A stretch of DNA of 64,000 nt, from the NCBI GenBank assembly GCA_965116465.1, contig OZ220687.1, positions 1,240,001-1,304,000 of the forward strand, read 5' to 3'. The DNA comes from VXNF01 sp965116465. Its GTDB lineage: Bacteria; Actinomycetota; Acidimicrobiia; Acidimicrobiales; CATQHL01. The position numbers and the translations under genes are program-made. Below the pieces are notes generated by a model, which was not told the DNA's origin, did no database searches, and was given only the letters and a program-made list of their open reading frames with translations. Below are positions 24,136 to 32,490 of this stretch, one piece after another (the first letter of the stretch is position 1; every line of letters begins with the position of its first letter).

Positions 24136-25308
24136 ATCGATCCGGTAGCAAATCCCTACAGTCCGGGCGCGGGCAAGCGCCCACCGGCACTCGCCGGGCG
24201 CGACGACGAGATCACCGCGTTCGATGTGGCCGTGCGGCGGCTGGCCCTGGGGCGCTCCGACAGGAGCCAGGTCCTGACAGGCCTGCGCGGCGTGGGCAAG
24301 ACCGTTCTCCTGCGCGAGTTCCGGGACATCGCCGCTGGGCACGGTTGGTCCTGCCAGCACGTTGAGATCGGCGAGAGCGACAACTTCGTGGCGCAGATCG
24401 CCGCGACGGCCCGAGGCGCGCTGCTGGACCTGAGCCCGGGCCGGCGCCTCGTGCAGGCGGCGTCGAGAGTTCTCGGGGTGCTGAAGTCGTTCCAGCTGTC
24501 CTGGGACGTTCCGGCCGCGGGAACACTCACCCTTACGGTCGACCCCGTCAGCGGCCTGGCGGATTCGGGCGTCCTGCAGCGTGACCTGACCGACCTCCTG
24601 CGAGCGGTCGCCGAACACGCCGCCGAGCGGGACAAGGGTGTCGTCCTGACCATCGACGAGATCCAGAACCTGCCTAAGGAGCACCTGCGCTCACTGGTGA
24701 TCGCACTCCATGAGATCAGCCAGGTGGACCTGCCGCTGCTTGTCGCCGGAGCGGGGCTTCCGTCGATCCTCGGTCTGCTCGGCGAGGCTCGGACTTACGC
24801 CGAACGACTCTTCGGCTTCGTCGAGATCAGCAGCCTCGACGAGGAGGCGGCCGTCCGAGCCTTGGCCGAACCCGCTGCTGTCGAGGGCGTCACATGGGAC
24901 GACGCAGCGCTCCAGGAGGCCCTGCGGCGCACAGCCGGCTACCCCTACTTCCTTCAGGAGTTCGGCCGACAGGTATGGCGCATGGCCGAAGGGCCCGACC
25001 GGATCACACGCACGGACGTGCTCGACGCCGCGCCGGTTGCGATCGCCGAACTCGATGCCGGTTTCTTCCGGGTCCGGATGGATCGAACCACCGACGCCCA
25101 GCGGGCCTACCTATCGGCCATGGCGGCGATGGGTCCCGGCCCCCACCGCTCCGGGGATATCGCCAAGGCTCTGGGCCGCAGAACAACCCAACTTGCGCCG
25201 GTGCGCCAAGCCCTTATCGCCCGCGGCCTCTGCTATTCCCCCCGCCACGATGTGCTCGCCTTCACCGTGCCCATGTTCGACGAGTTCATCCGCCGCCACA
25301 TCGACTAG
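24136..25308 (+). CDS. AAA-family ATPase with C-terminal winged-helix-like region
   Basis: Walker A GLRGVGKT, Walker B VVLTIDEIQNL and a later sensor-like LLVAGAGLPS segment identify a STAND/AAA ATPase of the kind whose N-terminus reads NPYSPGAG...PPALAGRD. C-terminal residues (AYLSAMAAMGPGPHRSGDIA... FTVPMFDEFIRRHI) look like a winged-helix domain. The frame is open from the TAA at 24076, but there is no ATG, GTG, TTG or CTG before GTG 24226, which would remove the conserved N-terminus. A GGAGGT Shine-Dalgarno at 24124-24129 is followed after six bases by ATC at 24136, so I place the start there; a start at 24226 (360 residues) is the alternative. Function unknown; related genes are often linked to mobile or defence islands. 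Confidence 0.7.
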   Translation: MDPVANPYSPGAGKRPPALAGRDDEITAFDVAVRRLALGRSDRSQVLTGLRGVGKTVLLREFRDIAAGHGWSCQHVEIGESDNFVAQIAATARGALLDLSPGRRLVQAASRVLGVLKSFQLSWDVPAAGTLTLTVDPVSGLADSGVLQRDLTDLLRAVAEHAAERDKGVVLTIDEIQNLPKEHLRSLVIALHEISQVDLPLLVAGAGLPSILGLLGEARTYAERLFGFVEISSLDEEAAVRALAEPAAVEGVTWDDAALQEALRRTAGYPYFLQEFGRQVWRMAEGPDRITRTDVLDAAPVAIAELDAGFFRVRMDRTTDAQRAYLSAMAAMGPGPHRSGDIAKALGRRTTQLAPVRQALIARGLCYSPRHDVLAFTVPMFDEFIRRHID

Positions 25309-25713
25309 GTCCGGGCACGGGCGCTGGCGAACGGCGACGCTCTGGAGTCGCGGAGCACTGCAGACTCGGGAGATTTCAATCGCGGGGAAATCATGGCGAG
25401 AACAGGAGAATGCCCCTCGCGACATATGAGAGAACGGCGCTGTGAATCGCGAGTCGAGTGCAGCAAGGGACGACGGGCGAAGCAAAGCGATTGACCTGTT
25501 TCGGTACTTGCGAGCGGTCGCGGAGTTACGTCCCCGCCGGTTCGATCAGCCCGCCCGCCTCTTCGCATATAGTCGGCTCGCTCGTTATGGGCTTTTCCGT
25601 ACTGGTCGGCTCTCCCGGAGGTCGCCCCATCGATCCTGTAGCGAATCCCTAGCCCGGACGCCGGCAAGCGTCCGCCGGCACTCGCCGGGCGCCGCGGGGC
25701 GGGTCGCGCTCGT
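25309..25713. other. Gene-free stretch with decayed ATPase 5' copy
   Basis: No credible gene. The part at about 25586-25692 is a diverged duplicate of 24092-24201: the same tctcccGGAGGT ribosome-binding site, ATCGATCC start region and AATCCCTA, but with an in-frame TAG after seven codons (25650-25652). The rest has no strong coding signal. The copy runs directly into the broken RCC1 gene, suggesting a rearrangement. Confidence 0.6.
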
Positions 25714-26438
25714 GTGGCCTGTGTCGGGTTCGCGGCGCTCGTGGCTGTGGTGGGAGGCGTGCTCGTGTCCGCGTCCGCGGCGGCTCAGGAGTCCGGCGGC
25801 GGCGAGGTGCGCATCGCGGCCCGCAGGCTCGCCGACGGGCGCGTCGAGTTCGGGCTGCAGCAGCAGAACACGGACGCCTCCTGGGCGGACCGCCAACTTC
25901 CCTCGCGACGCTTCTTCCCTGCCACCGCCACCGTCGGCCGCTGGCTCGTCAGCTCGCCGCTCACCCTCGGCGCACCGTGACCAGCAGCCGCCACCTCCCA
26001 GCAGGAGGGTTTCGCGTCTGTTGTCGTCGGCTCACGCACGTCGTGCGGGTTGCGCGCCGGCGGCGAAGTGACCTGCTGGGGCGACAATTTCGTCGGCAAG
26101 GCCGAGGCGGCCGCTTCACCGCCATCATCACCGGCTTCTCACATTCGTGCGGGCTGCGCAGCGACGGCACCGTCACCTGCTGGGGTGAGAACTATTGGGG
26201 GGCACTCGACACGCCCGGCGGCCGCTTCACCGCCATCGCCGGCGAGGGCAACCACTCGTGCGGGCTGCACACCGACGGCACCATCACCTGCTGGGGCCCC
26301 AACCGCGCCCGCGAACTCGACACACCCAGCGGGCGGTTCACCCAGGTTGCCGCCGGCTTCTCTCACTCCTGCGGGGTGCGCACCGACGGCACCATCACCT
26401 GCTGGGGAGAGCCGGCGATCCGGATGCCCCCCGACTGA
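25714..26438 (+). pseudogene. Secreted RCC1-repeat protein, broken by stop and frameshift
   Basis: A GTG at 25714 opens a signal peptide (VGFAALVAVVGGVLVSASAAAQ) [hydrophobic core then AxA], followed by RIAARRLADGRVEFGLQQ and LPSRRFFPATATVGRWLVSS. A TGA at 25978 ends the frame, yet the same frame continues into an RCC1-like repeat (TSCGLRAGGEVTCWGDNF). At about 26105-26115 the reading shifts to another frame, which continues with three more repeats of the form RFTAI..G..HSCGL..DGT.TCWG to 26438. An intact ancestor would be an exported beta-propeller-type repeat protein. Both lesions make a functional product unlikely unless they are sequencing errors. Confidence 0.7.
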
Positions 26439-26469
26439 TCGGCGGTCGGTCGCTTACTGCAGCCGAGCG

Positions 26470-28101
26470 TCAACCCGACGCCAGCAACCGCTGCGCCAGG
26501 CGGCGCGCCTCGTCGAGGCTCTCCACGAAGTGATCCTCGGGCAGCGAGCGGAGCACCCCCAGACCGTTCAGGCACGCCTCGGGCTGCCCCGAGAGACCCA
26601 CGACGACCGTCTCGGTGTTCTGCTCGGAGGCGGTCTCCAACATGTGCTCGACGACGAGCGCGGCGCTGTCGTCCACGTACACGGTCTCGGAGAAGTCCAG
26701 CAGGACGACGTCGTGATCCCGGATGTCCTCGCCGATGGTGTCGATCAGCTTCCGGGACGACGCCACGGTGAAGCTTCCCCGCAACGCCACCAGGCCGACG
26801 CGCGCCGCGAACGGGTCGTCGTGCGCCTTGGCGGGGCCCGGGTTCAGAAAGGTCCTGTCGAGCAACGGTGTGGATGCCACGCGATCGAGTTCCAGCCGCT
26901 CGAACTGGCGGGAGGCGGTCAGTGCGGCGACGATCAGCCCCACCCCGATCGCCGCGATCAGGTCGAAGAGGACGGCGACCGCGAACGTGACCAGCATGAT
27001 GGCGAGGTGTTCCCCCTGGACGCGGTGAATCCGCGTCATGAAGCGCCAGTCGATGAAGTCCCAGCCGATCTTGATGAGGATGCCCGCCACCACGGCCAGT
27101 GGAATCGACTCCGCGTACTTTCCGAGCCCGAGCACCAACCCCAGCAGGATCGCCGCGTACGCCACGCCCGAGAGCCTCGTCGTGGCTCCGGCGCGGGCAT
27201 TCGGGAACGTGCAGATCGATCCACCTCCGGGCACTCCCCCGACCAGCCCGGTCGCGATGGTTCCGACCCCCTGAGCCAGCATGTCCCGGCTCAGTGTGTC
27301 CGGCTGGCGGACGATCGATCGGATGAGGACGGCCATGTAGAGGGTGTCGATCGAACCGACCAGCGCGATCACCACCGCCGGCTGGATCGCATGACCGATG
27401 GCCTCGAGGGAGAGTTCCGGCATCTGCAGGTCCGGCAGGCCCGTCGGCACGTCGCCCACGACCGGCACGTCGCCCAACCACAGCGCACTCACCGCCGTTC
27501 CGGCAATCAGCGCGATCACCGCCGAGGGAAGAAAGGATTGAAGCCGGCGCGGCCAGGCCGCGGCGATCGCGACGGTCACCGCGCCCACGATCAGGGCGTC
27601 GCCTCTGACGTCCGCCACCGCCCCCGGCCAGGCACGGATCGTGTCCACGACGCCGCCCGTCGCCGCCGAAAGCCCCGCGAACGGGCGTGACTGGAGAACG
27701 ATGATGATGACGCCGACCCCGGTCAGGATCCCCGAGATCACCGAATACGGCGTGTACGAGACGTACCGACCGACGCGCAGGGCGCCCAACGTCAGCTGGA
27801 TCAGGCCGGCCAGCACGGTGATCGTGACCACCTCGGCGAGGCTGCGCCCCTGCTCCGCGACCACGACCACGAGCGCGATCGCCAACGGGGCCGTGGGGCC
27901 CGAGATCATCGTGCGCGTCCCCCCGGCGACGGCGACGACGAGCCCCAGCGCGATGGCTCCGTACAGACCTGCGATCGCGCCCAGGCCCGACGCCACCCCG
28001 TAGGCCAGTGCCATGGGCAGCATCACCAGCGCGGCCGTGAACCCGCCGGAGAGGTCTCCGGTGAGGGCGCGAACGCCGTAGCCCTTCCAGGTCACTTGCA
28101 A
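26470..28101 (-). CDS. SulP-family anion transporter with STAS domain
   Basis: 543 residues from a TTG at 28101; a GTG two codons on (28095) is equally possible, and neither has a clear SD. The first ~400 residues hold about 12-14 membrane segments with the SLC26/SulP signatures VMLPMALAYGVASGLGAIAGLY and GPTAPLAIALVV. The remainder is a cytoplasmic STAS domain (VALRGSFTVASSRKLID; LLDFSETVYVDDSAALVV). Such proteins move sulfate, bicarbonate or organic anions; the ion cannot be told. No partner gene is adjacent; AT-rich DNA lies upstream. Confidence 0.92.
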   Translation of the reverse strand: MQVTWKGYGVRALTGDLSGGFTAALVMLPMALAYGVASGLGAIAGLYGAIALGLVVAVAGGTRTMISGPTAPLAIALVVVVAEQGRSLAEVVTITVLAGLIQLTLGALRVGRYVSYTPYSVISGILTGVGVIIIVLQSRPFAGLSAATGGVVDTIRAWPGAVADVRGDALIVGAVTVAIAAAWPRRLQSFLPSAVIALIAGTAVSALWLGDVPVVGDVPTGLPDLQMPELSLEAIGHAIQPAVVIALVGSIDTLYMAVLIRSIVRQPDTLSRDMLAQGVGTIATGLVGGVPGGGSICTFPNARAGATTRLSGVAYAAILLGLVLGLGKYAESIPLAVVAGILIKIGWDFIDWRFMTRIHRVQGEHLAIMLVTFAVAVLFDLIAAIGVGLIVAALTASRQFERLELDRVASTPLLDRTFLNPGPAKAHDDPFAARVGLVALRGSFTVASSRKLIDTIGEDIRDHDVVLLDFSETVYVDDSAALVVEHMLETASEQNTETVVVGLSGQPEACLNGLGVLRSLPEDHFVESLDEARRLAQRLLASG

Positions 28102-28408
28102 GTTAATCCGTGCAGCGGAGCGCCAGCCGGACTCGCGGCCACCACTACGGTGCCATCAAAGAATCAGACATATATGGATACTTGAATATAGCTGCTCTCA
28201 GACATGAGGGTTACAGCATCTATTGGCAGCCCCAACAAAATACAGACGGTCGAGGTATCGAACGTACCGGTGTGCCGCCCTCGGCGATCAGTTCGGGTGT
28301 CGGTTCATCGGGGCGGCGGCGCCGGCAACTGCGAATGCCAGGACGGCGATGACGACCGCGTGCAGCAGAATCCGGAAGGGCCCGACGACGGCCCCTTCGC
28401 GGAATTGA
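28102..28408. other. AT-rich gap with possible gene remnant
   Basis: 307 bases between the SulP start and the DUF2237 stop. The part 28145-28250 is clearly lower in GC than its surroundings. On the minus strand about 28288-28400 encodes FREGAVVGPFRILLHAVVIA, a plausible membrane segment without a start or SD, probably a remnant. No complete gene was found. Confidence 0.45.
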
Positions 28409-28786
28409 TCAGGCCGTGCCTGCGGTCGGTTCGAACCGGTGGGCCTCGAGTTCGCTGCGGCTGACCCATTCGAGGGTGCGGGCGTGGGTGGCCTCGAGGA
28501 TGACGGGCGGTGCCTTGCCGGCTTCGAGCGCCTCGGCCCAGCGGGAGGCGCAGAGGCACCAGCGGTCACCGGGTTGGAGCCCCTCGAAGCCGAACTCGGG
28601 GCGGGGCGTGGACAGGTCGTTGCCCACCGAGGCAGAGAACTCCAGGAATTCCTCGGTAAGCACCGCGCAGACCGTGTGCACGCCGAAGTCGCCGGCGTCG
28701 GTGTTGCAGCAGCCGTCCCGGAACCACCCGGTCAGCGGGTCGTAGGAGCAGGGCTCCAGTTCGGCGCCGAGCACGTTCTCCGCCAC
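28409..28786 (-). CDS. DUF2237 family protein
   Basis: 125 residues beginning at GTG 28786 (VAENVLGAELEPC), followed by the family's cysteine-rich signatures DGCCNTDAGDFGVHTVCAV, FLEFSASVGNDLSTPRPEFG and PGDRWCLCASRWAEA. DUF2237 proteins are small, soluble, widespread and uncharacterised; the conserved Cys residues could bind metal or take part in redox chemistry, but that is speculation. The start lacks a well-spaced Shine-Dalgarno, so an alternative GTG at 28774 cannot be excluded. A hairpin repeat lies between it and purH. Confidence 0.85.
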   Translation of the reverse strand: MAENVLGAELEPCSYDPLTGWFRDGCCNTDAGDFGVHTVCAVLTEEFLEFSASVGNDLSTPRPEFGFEGLQPGDRWCLCASRWAEALEAGKAPPVILEATHARTLEWVSRSELEAHRFEPTAGTA

Positions 28787-28870
28787 GCCTCCAGTCTGCC
28801 AGACGGTCGCCCGGAAGGATGCGGGAAACGAGGGCCTCCAGCGGCGACCTCTGCCGGACCGCTGGAGAAT

Positions 28871-28896
28871 GGATTCCGGCCTTCGCCGGAATGACG
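28871..28896. repeat. Dispersed 26-bp hairpin repeat, copy 4
   Basis: Same sequence and loop (cttc) as copies 2 and 3, between the DUF2237 start (28786) and the purH stop (28932). Confidence 0.85.
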
Positions 28897-28931
28897 TGGA
28901 TCTGGCGCTCGGCTCGGTCTGGCGCCGGGGG

Positions 28932-30533
28932 TCAGTGGCGGAAGGTGCGTTGGCCGGTGAACACCATGGCCAGACCTGCCCGGTCGGCGGCCTCGATGAC
29001 CTCGGCGTCACGCATCGAGCCGCCGGGCTGGACGACCGCGGTGCAGCCGGCCTCCAGCGCCCCGTCGAGTCCGTCGGCGAACGGGAGGAAGGCGTCGCTG
29101 GCGTAGGCGCCGCCGCGGCCGCGGTCGCCGGCCTTGGCGGCGGCGATGCGCCCGGCGTCGCGGCGGTTCTGCTGGCCGGCGCCGATCCCGGTGGCGCAAC
29201 GGTCGCGGACCACAACGATGGCGTTGGAACTCACGGCTGCGACCACCCGCCAGGCGAAGTCCAGGTCGCGCCACTCGTCGCCCGTGGGTGCCCGTTCGGT
29301 GACGGCGGTCCAGCCGCTGGGACCGTCGGCGCTGCCGGGCGGACCGCCCGGGCTGCCCGGACCGCCCCCGCTTGGGGGAGGACCGCCCTGAGCCGGTGCC
29401 GCGGTCGTCTGCACCAGGAAGGAGTCGCCGAGCGAGCGCAGCTGCAGCTCGGGGCTCTCCGGTGCGGCGGCCCGCAGGATGCGCAGGTTGCCCTTGGCCC
29501 GGAGCTGCTCGAGCGCGGATTCCTCGTAGCCGGGGGCCACGACCACCTCGGTGAACACGTCGCTCAGCGAGGCGGCCAACTCCGCCGTGACCGGGCTGTT
29601 GAGTGCGACGATGCCGCCGAAGGCCGAGGTGGGGTCGCAGGCGTGCGCACGCCGGTAGGCCTCGGCGATGTCGTCGTGGGCGGCGGCTCCGCAGGGGTTG
29701 GCGTGCTTGACCACCACGGCCGCGGGATCGGAGCCCAGGGCGTGCACCAGGCGCCAGGCCGCGTCGGTGTCGTAGACGTTGAGGTACGACATCTGCTTGC
29801 CGCCGAGTTGGGAAGCGGTGTCCCACCAGCTCGCCGCATCGTCCCTTCGGTAGCGGGCGCCTACCTGGCCGGGGTTCTCCCCGTACCGCAGCACCTCGGC
29901 CCGCTGCAGGTGCAGGGACAGCGACTCCGGCAGGCCGCCGGCATCCGGGCCGCCCGCCGTCGCCCCGGCCATCCCCGCCTCCGGGGCCCCGGCGTCCAGC
30001 CAGTCCACGATGGCGGCGTCGTAGGACGAGCAATGGGCGAAGGCCTTGCGCGCCAGCCGGCGCCGCAGCGTCTCGCTGAGAGCGCCCCCGGATTCCATTT
30101 CCTCGAGCACCGCGACGTAGTCGTCCGGGTCGACGACGACCCCCACGTGGGCGTGGTTCTTGGCGGCGGCGCGCACCATGGCGGGCCCGCCGATGTCGAT
30201 CATCTCGACCGAGGGCGCCGAGCCGAACGGGTACAGGTTGCACACCACCAGGTCGATCGGCGCCCCGCCGGCGGTGGCCAGGTCGGCCAGGTGCTCCGGC
30301 TTGGAGCGGTCGGCGAGAATGCCGCCGTGCACCACCGGGTGAATCGTCTTGACCCGCCCGTCCAGCATCTCGGGCGCACCGGTCACCTCGGCCACCTCGG
30401 TCACCGCCACGCCGCCGTCCCGCAGCGCCCGGGCCGTCCCCCCGCTCGAGATGATCTCCCAGCCCAGACCAACCAGCCGGGTGGCCAGCTCCACCACCCC
30501 CGAACGGTCAGAAACCGAGATCAGCGCCCACAC
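28932..30533 (-). CDS. purH: Bifunctional AICAR formyltransferase/IMP cyclohydrolase
   Basis: 533 residues. N-terminal MGS-like cyclohydrolase domain (ALISVSDRSG; SSGGTARALRDGG; DGRVKTIHP) and C-terminal formyltransferase with RYGENP, the catalytic K276-H277 in VVVKHANPCG, and SNAIVVVRDRCATGIGAGQQ. It performs the last two steps of de novo purine synthesis, AICAR to FAICAR to IMP. A Gly/Pro/Ser-rich insertion at about 379-407 is unusual and likely a surface loop. Start GTG 30533: GATAAT lies six bases upstream, so a leaderless start is likely, although the intervening GGGGGA could also serve as a ribosome-binding site. Confidence 0.95.
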   Translation of the reverse strand: MWALISVSDRSGVVELATRLVGLGWEIISSGGTARALRDGGVAVTEVAEVTGAPEMLDGRVKTIHPVVHGGILADRSKPEHLADLATAGGAPIDLVVCNLYPFGSAPSVEMIDIGGPAMVRAAAKNHAHVGVVVDPDDYVAVLEEMESGGALSETLRRRLARKAFAHCSSYDAAIVDWLDAGAPEAGMAGATAGGPDAGGLPESLSLHLQRAEVLRYGENPGQVGARYRRDDAASWWDTASQLGGKQMSYLNVYDTDAAWRLVHALGSDPAAVVVKHANPCGAAAHDDIAEAYRRAHACDPTSAFGGIVALNSPVTAELAASLSDVFTEVVVAPGYEESALEQLRAKGNLRILRAAAPESPELQLRSLGDSFLVQTTAAPAQGGPPPSGGGPGSPGGPPGSADGPSGWTAVTERAPTGDEWRDLDFAWRVVAAVSSNAIVVVRDRCATGIGAGQQNRRDAGRIAAAKAGDRGRGGAYASDAFLPFADGLDGALEAGCTAVVQPGGSMRDAEVIEAADRAGLAMVFTGQRTFRH

Positions 30534-30539
30534 TCCCCC

Positions 30540-30545
30540 ATTATC
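30540..30545 (-). promoter_or_regulatory. -10 box of purH
   Basis: GATAAT on the minus strand, six bases before the GTG at 30533; one mismatch to the TATAAT consensus. Confidence 0.5.
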
Positions 30546-30570
30546 GGCCGATCCAAGCCCAACGCGGACC

Positions 30571-30670
30571 ACCGCAGACACCGGAGGGCGGGGGGTCGGG
30601 GGGTCGGGCTGCGACGCCTTTGGCCTGCCATGAAGGAGCAGAGCGGCACCCCGGACCCCCGCCCGGACAG
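30571..30670. repeat. Dispersed ~121-bp element, internally deleted copy
   Basis: It matches both ends of the element found in tandem at 52650 (gagggcggggggtcg ... cacccccgcccgga-like right end) and the central gaaggagcagagcg, but about 35 internal bases are replaced by a short unrelated stretch. It lies in the divergent gap between purH and the glutamine-type ABC transporter. Confidence 0.65.
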
Positions 30671-30789
30671 CCGCAAACCAGCGAGGGCAGGGACGTGGCG
30701 CGCGGAATCCGGCCTCGGCCGGATGTTGGCGTATCGTTGTGCCTTCTGACGAGGGACGTGCCGATGGGCCGACACACACTTCTGGACGC

Positions 30790-31569
30790 ATGAGCGAGAC
30801 ACCGACCAACGGCTCGGATCCGCAGCCCGTGGTGCGGCTGCGTGAGATCCACAAGTCGTTCGGATCCAACCACGTCCTCAAGGGCATCGACCTCACTGTC
30901 CACAAGGGCGAGCACGTCGTGATCTTCGGCCCCTCGGGGTCGGGCAAGTCCACCCTGCTCCGCACGATCAACCTGCTGGAGACCCCCGACTCGGGCTCGG
31001 TCTGGTTCGAGGACCAGGAATACGGCCCCGGCCTCGACGCCGAGGACCTCCCGAAGGGCAGGGCCCGCCTGCTGCGCCAGCAGATCGGCATGGTCTTCCA
31101 GCAGTTCAACCTGTTCCCGCACGTCACCGCCTTGGACAACGTGGCGCTGGCGCTCCGCCGGGTGAAGCGGATGCCGAAACCCGACGCCGAGATGCGCGCC
31201 GCCACCTACCTGGACAGGGTGGGACTGCTCGACAAGCTCGGCGCCTACCCCACCCAGCTCTCGGGCGGCCAGCAGCAGCGGGTGGCGATCGCACGGTCCC
31301 TGGTGATGGAACCGAAGGTGATGCTGTTCGACGAGCCCACTTCTGCGCTCGACCCCGAGTTGGTGGGAGAGGTGCTCGCGGTGATGCGCAGCCTGGCCGA
31401 GTCGGGGATGACCATGGTGGTGGTCACCCACGAGATGGGCTTCGGCGAGGAGGTCGGCGACCTGAACATCTTCATGGATGAAGGCGTCGTGGTGGAACAG
31501 GGTGGCCGTGAGCTCTACAAGCACGCCCAGGAGCCGCGCACCCAGGCATTCCTGAAGTCGATCCTGTGA
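30790..31569 (+). CDS. glnQ: Polar amino-acid ABC transporter ATP-binding protein
   Basis: 259 residues. Walker A GPSGSGKST (47-55), Q-loop MVFQQFNLFPHVT, signature LSGGQQQRVAIAR, Walker B VMLFDEPTSALDPE and switch His (VVTHE) are all intact. The overall style is GlnQ/HisP-type. It powers uptake of a polar amino acid together with the permease and binding protein that follow. ATG 30790 is chosen; an upstream ATG-in-frame extension would include promoter DNA (TATCGT near 30730). Its stop overlaps the permease ATG by one base (TGATG). Confidence 0.93.
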   Translation: MSETPTNGSDPQPVVRLREIHKSFGSNHVLKGIDLTVHKGEHVVIFGPSGSGKSTLLRTINLLETPDSGSVWFEDQEYGPGLDAEDLPKGRARLLRQQIGMVFQQFNLFPHVTALDNVALALRRVKRMPKPDAEMRAATYLDRVGLLDKLGAYPTQLSGGQQQRVAIARSLVMEPKVMLFDEPTSALDPELVGEVLAVMRSLAESGMTMVVVTHEMGFGEEVGDLNIFMDEGVVVEQGGRELYKHAQEPRTQAFLKSIL

Positions 31570-32381
31570 TGTTCGAGCCGGCGATAGACATCCTCGCCCA
31601 GGCCAGGTTCCGCCCGGAGTTCATCTGGGACAACCGTCATATCTTCATCGACGGCGTGTGGCTGACGATCCGCATCGCCCTGGTGGCCTTCGCACTGGCC
31701 ACCGCACTGGGCTTGGCGGTGGCACTGCTGCGCCTGTCCAAGTCATGGATCATCAGCCCGATCATGGCGACCTACGTGAACGTCTTCCGGGCGATCCCCC
31801 TGCTGGTGTTCGTGCTGTTCGTGTACTACGGCGTCGCCATCCACTTCGGGTTCTCGATCACCGCCATCCAGGCAGGCGTCCTGGCGCTGACATTGCAGTA
31901 CTCGTGCTGGCTGGGAGAGATCTTCCGCGGCGGGATCCAGGCCGTGGCCGACGGGCAACGGCAGGCCGCGATGTCGGTGGGCATGAGCCGTCCCCAGACG
32001 TTCTTCCGCGTGGTGATGCCCCAGGCCACCCGCATCGTGGTCCCGCCGACCAGCAACATGTTCATCGGCATGATCAAGGACTCCTCGCTGGTCTACATCA
32101 TCGGCGTGCCCGAGTTGCTGCGGGTCAGCAATCTGCTGGCCAACCGCACCTTCCGCTACTTCGAGGTGTACCTGGGCACGGTGATCGTCTACCTCATCCT
32201 GACCACTGCGGCGTACTTCCTCTTCAAGTACATCGAGCAGCGGTTCCAGCTCGTCGATGTACTCACATCGAAGGTGCGCTCGCCGTTCGCCAAGCGCCGG
32301 GCCGGCCGGCTGCGGCAGCTGCAGGACGAGGTGCTGGCGGCCCGGGACACCGAATCGTCGGTTCGGCTCGCCACCGAGTAG
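31569..32381 (+). CDS. Polar amino-acid ABC transporter permease
   Basis: 270 residues with about five membrane segments and the HisM/GlnP-family EAA loop (LGEIFRGGIQAVADGQRQAA) that contacts the ATPase. N-terminal motif FIDGVWLTIRIALVAFA is typical. A charged C-terminal tail of about 40 residues is longer than usual. It would work as a homodimer since no second permease gene is present. The ATG overlaps the preceding TGA, so it is coupled to the ATPase gene. Confidence 0.92.
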   Translation: MFEPAIDILAQARFRPEFIWDNRHIFIDGVWLTIRIALVAFALATALGLAVALLRLSKSWIISPIMATYVNVFRAIPLLVFVLFVYYGVAIHFGFSITAIQAGVLALTLQYSCWLGEIFRGGIQAVADGQRQAAMSVGMSRPQTFFRVVMPQATRIVVPPTSNMFIGMIKDSSLVYIIGVPELLRVSNLLANRTFRYFEVYLGTVIVYLILTTAAYFLFKYIEQRFQLVDVLTSKVRSPFAKRRAGRLRQLQDEVLAARDTESSVRLATE

Positions 32382-32490
32382 CCTGACCCCGATTCCATCG
32401 GCCGGTCGGTTGAGGCGCGGGTCGCGCTCTGCGCGGACGCAATATCCGGGCGCCGATTGGCGAGCAACATCCAAGCAAGGGAGGCATGGA

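Noticed and set aside
25978..26008. The TGA in the RCC1 gene as a second selenocysteine codon; CCTCC and GGAGG downstream can pair.
   Set aside because: The loop begins with C and A, the stem is only 5 bp, the residue is not in a redox motif, and a frameshift follows. A pseudogene explains it better.
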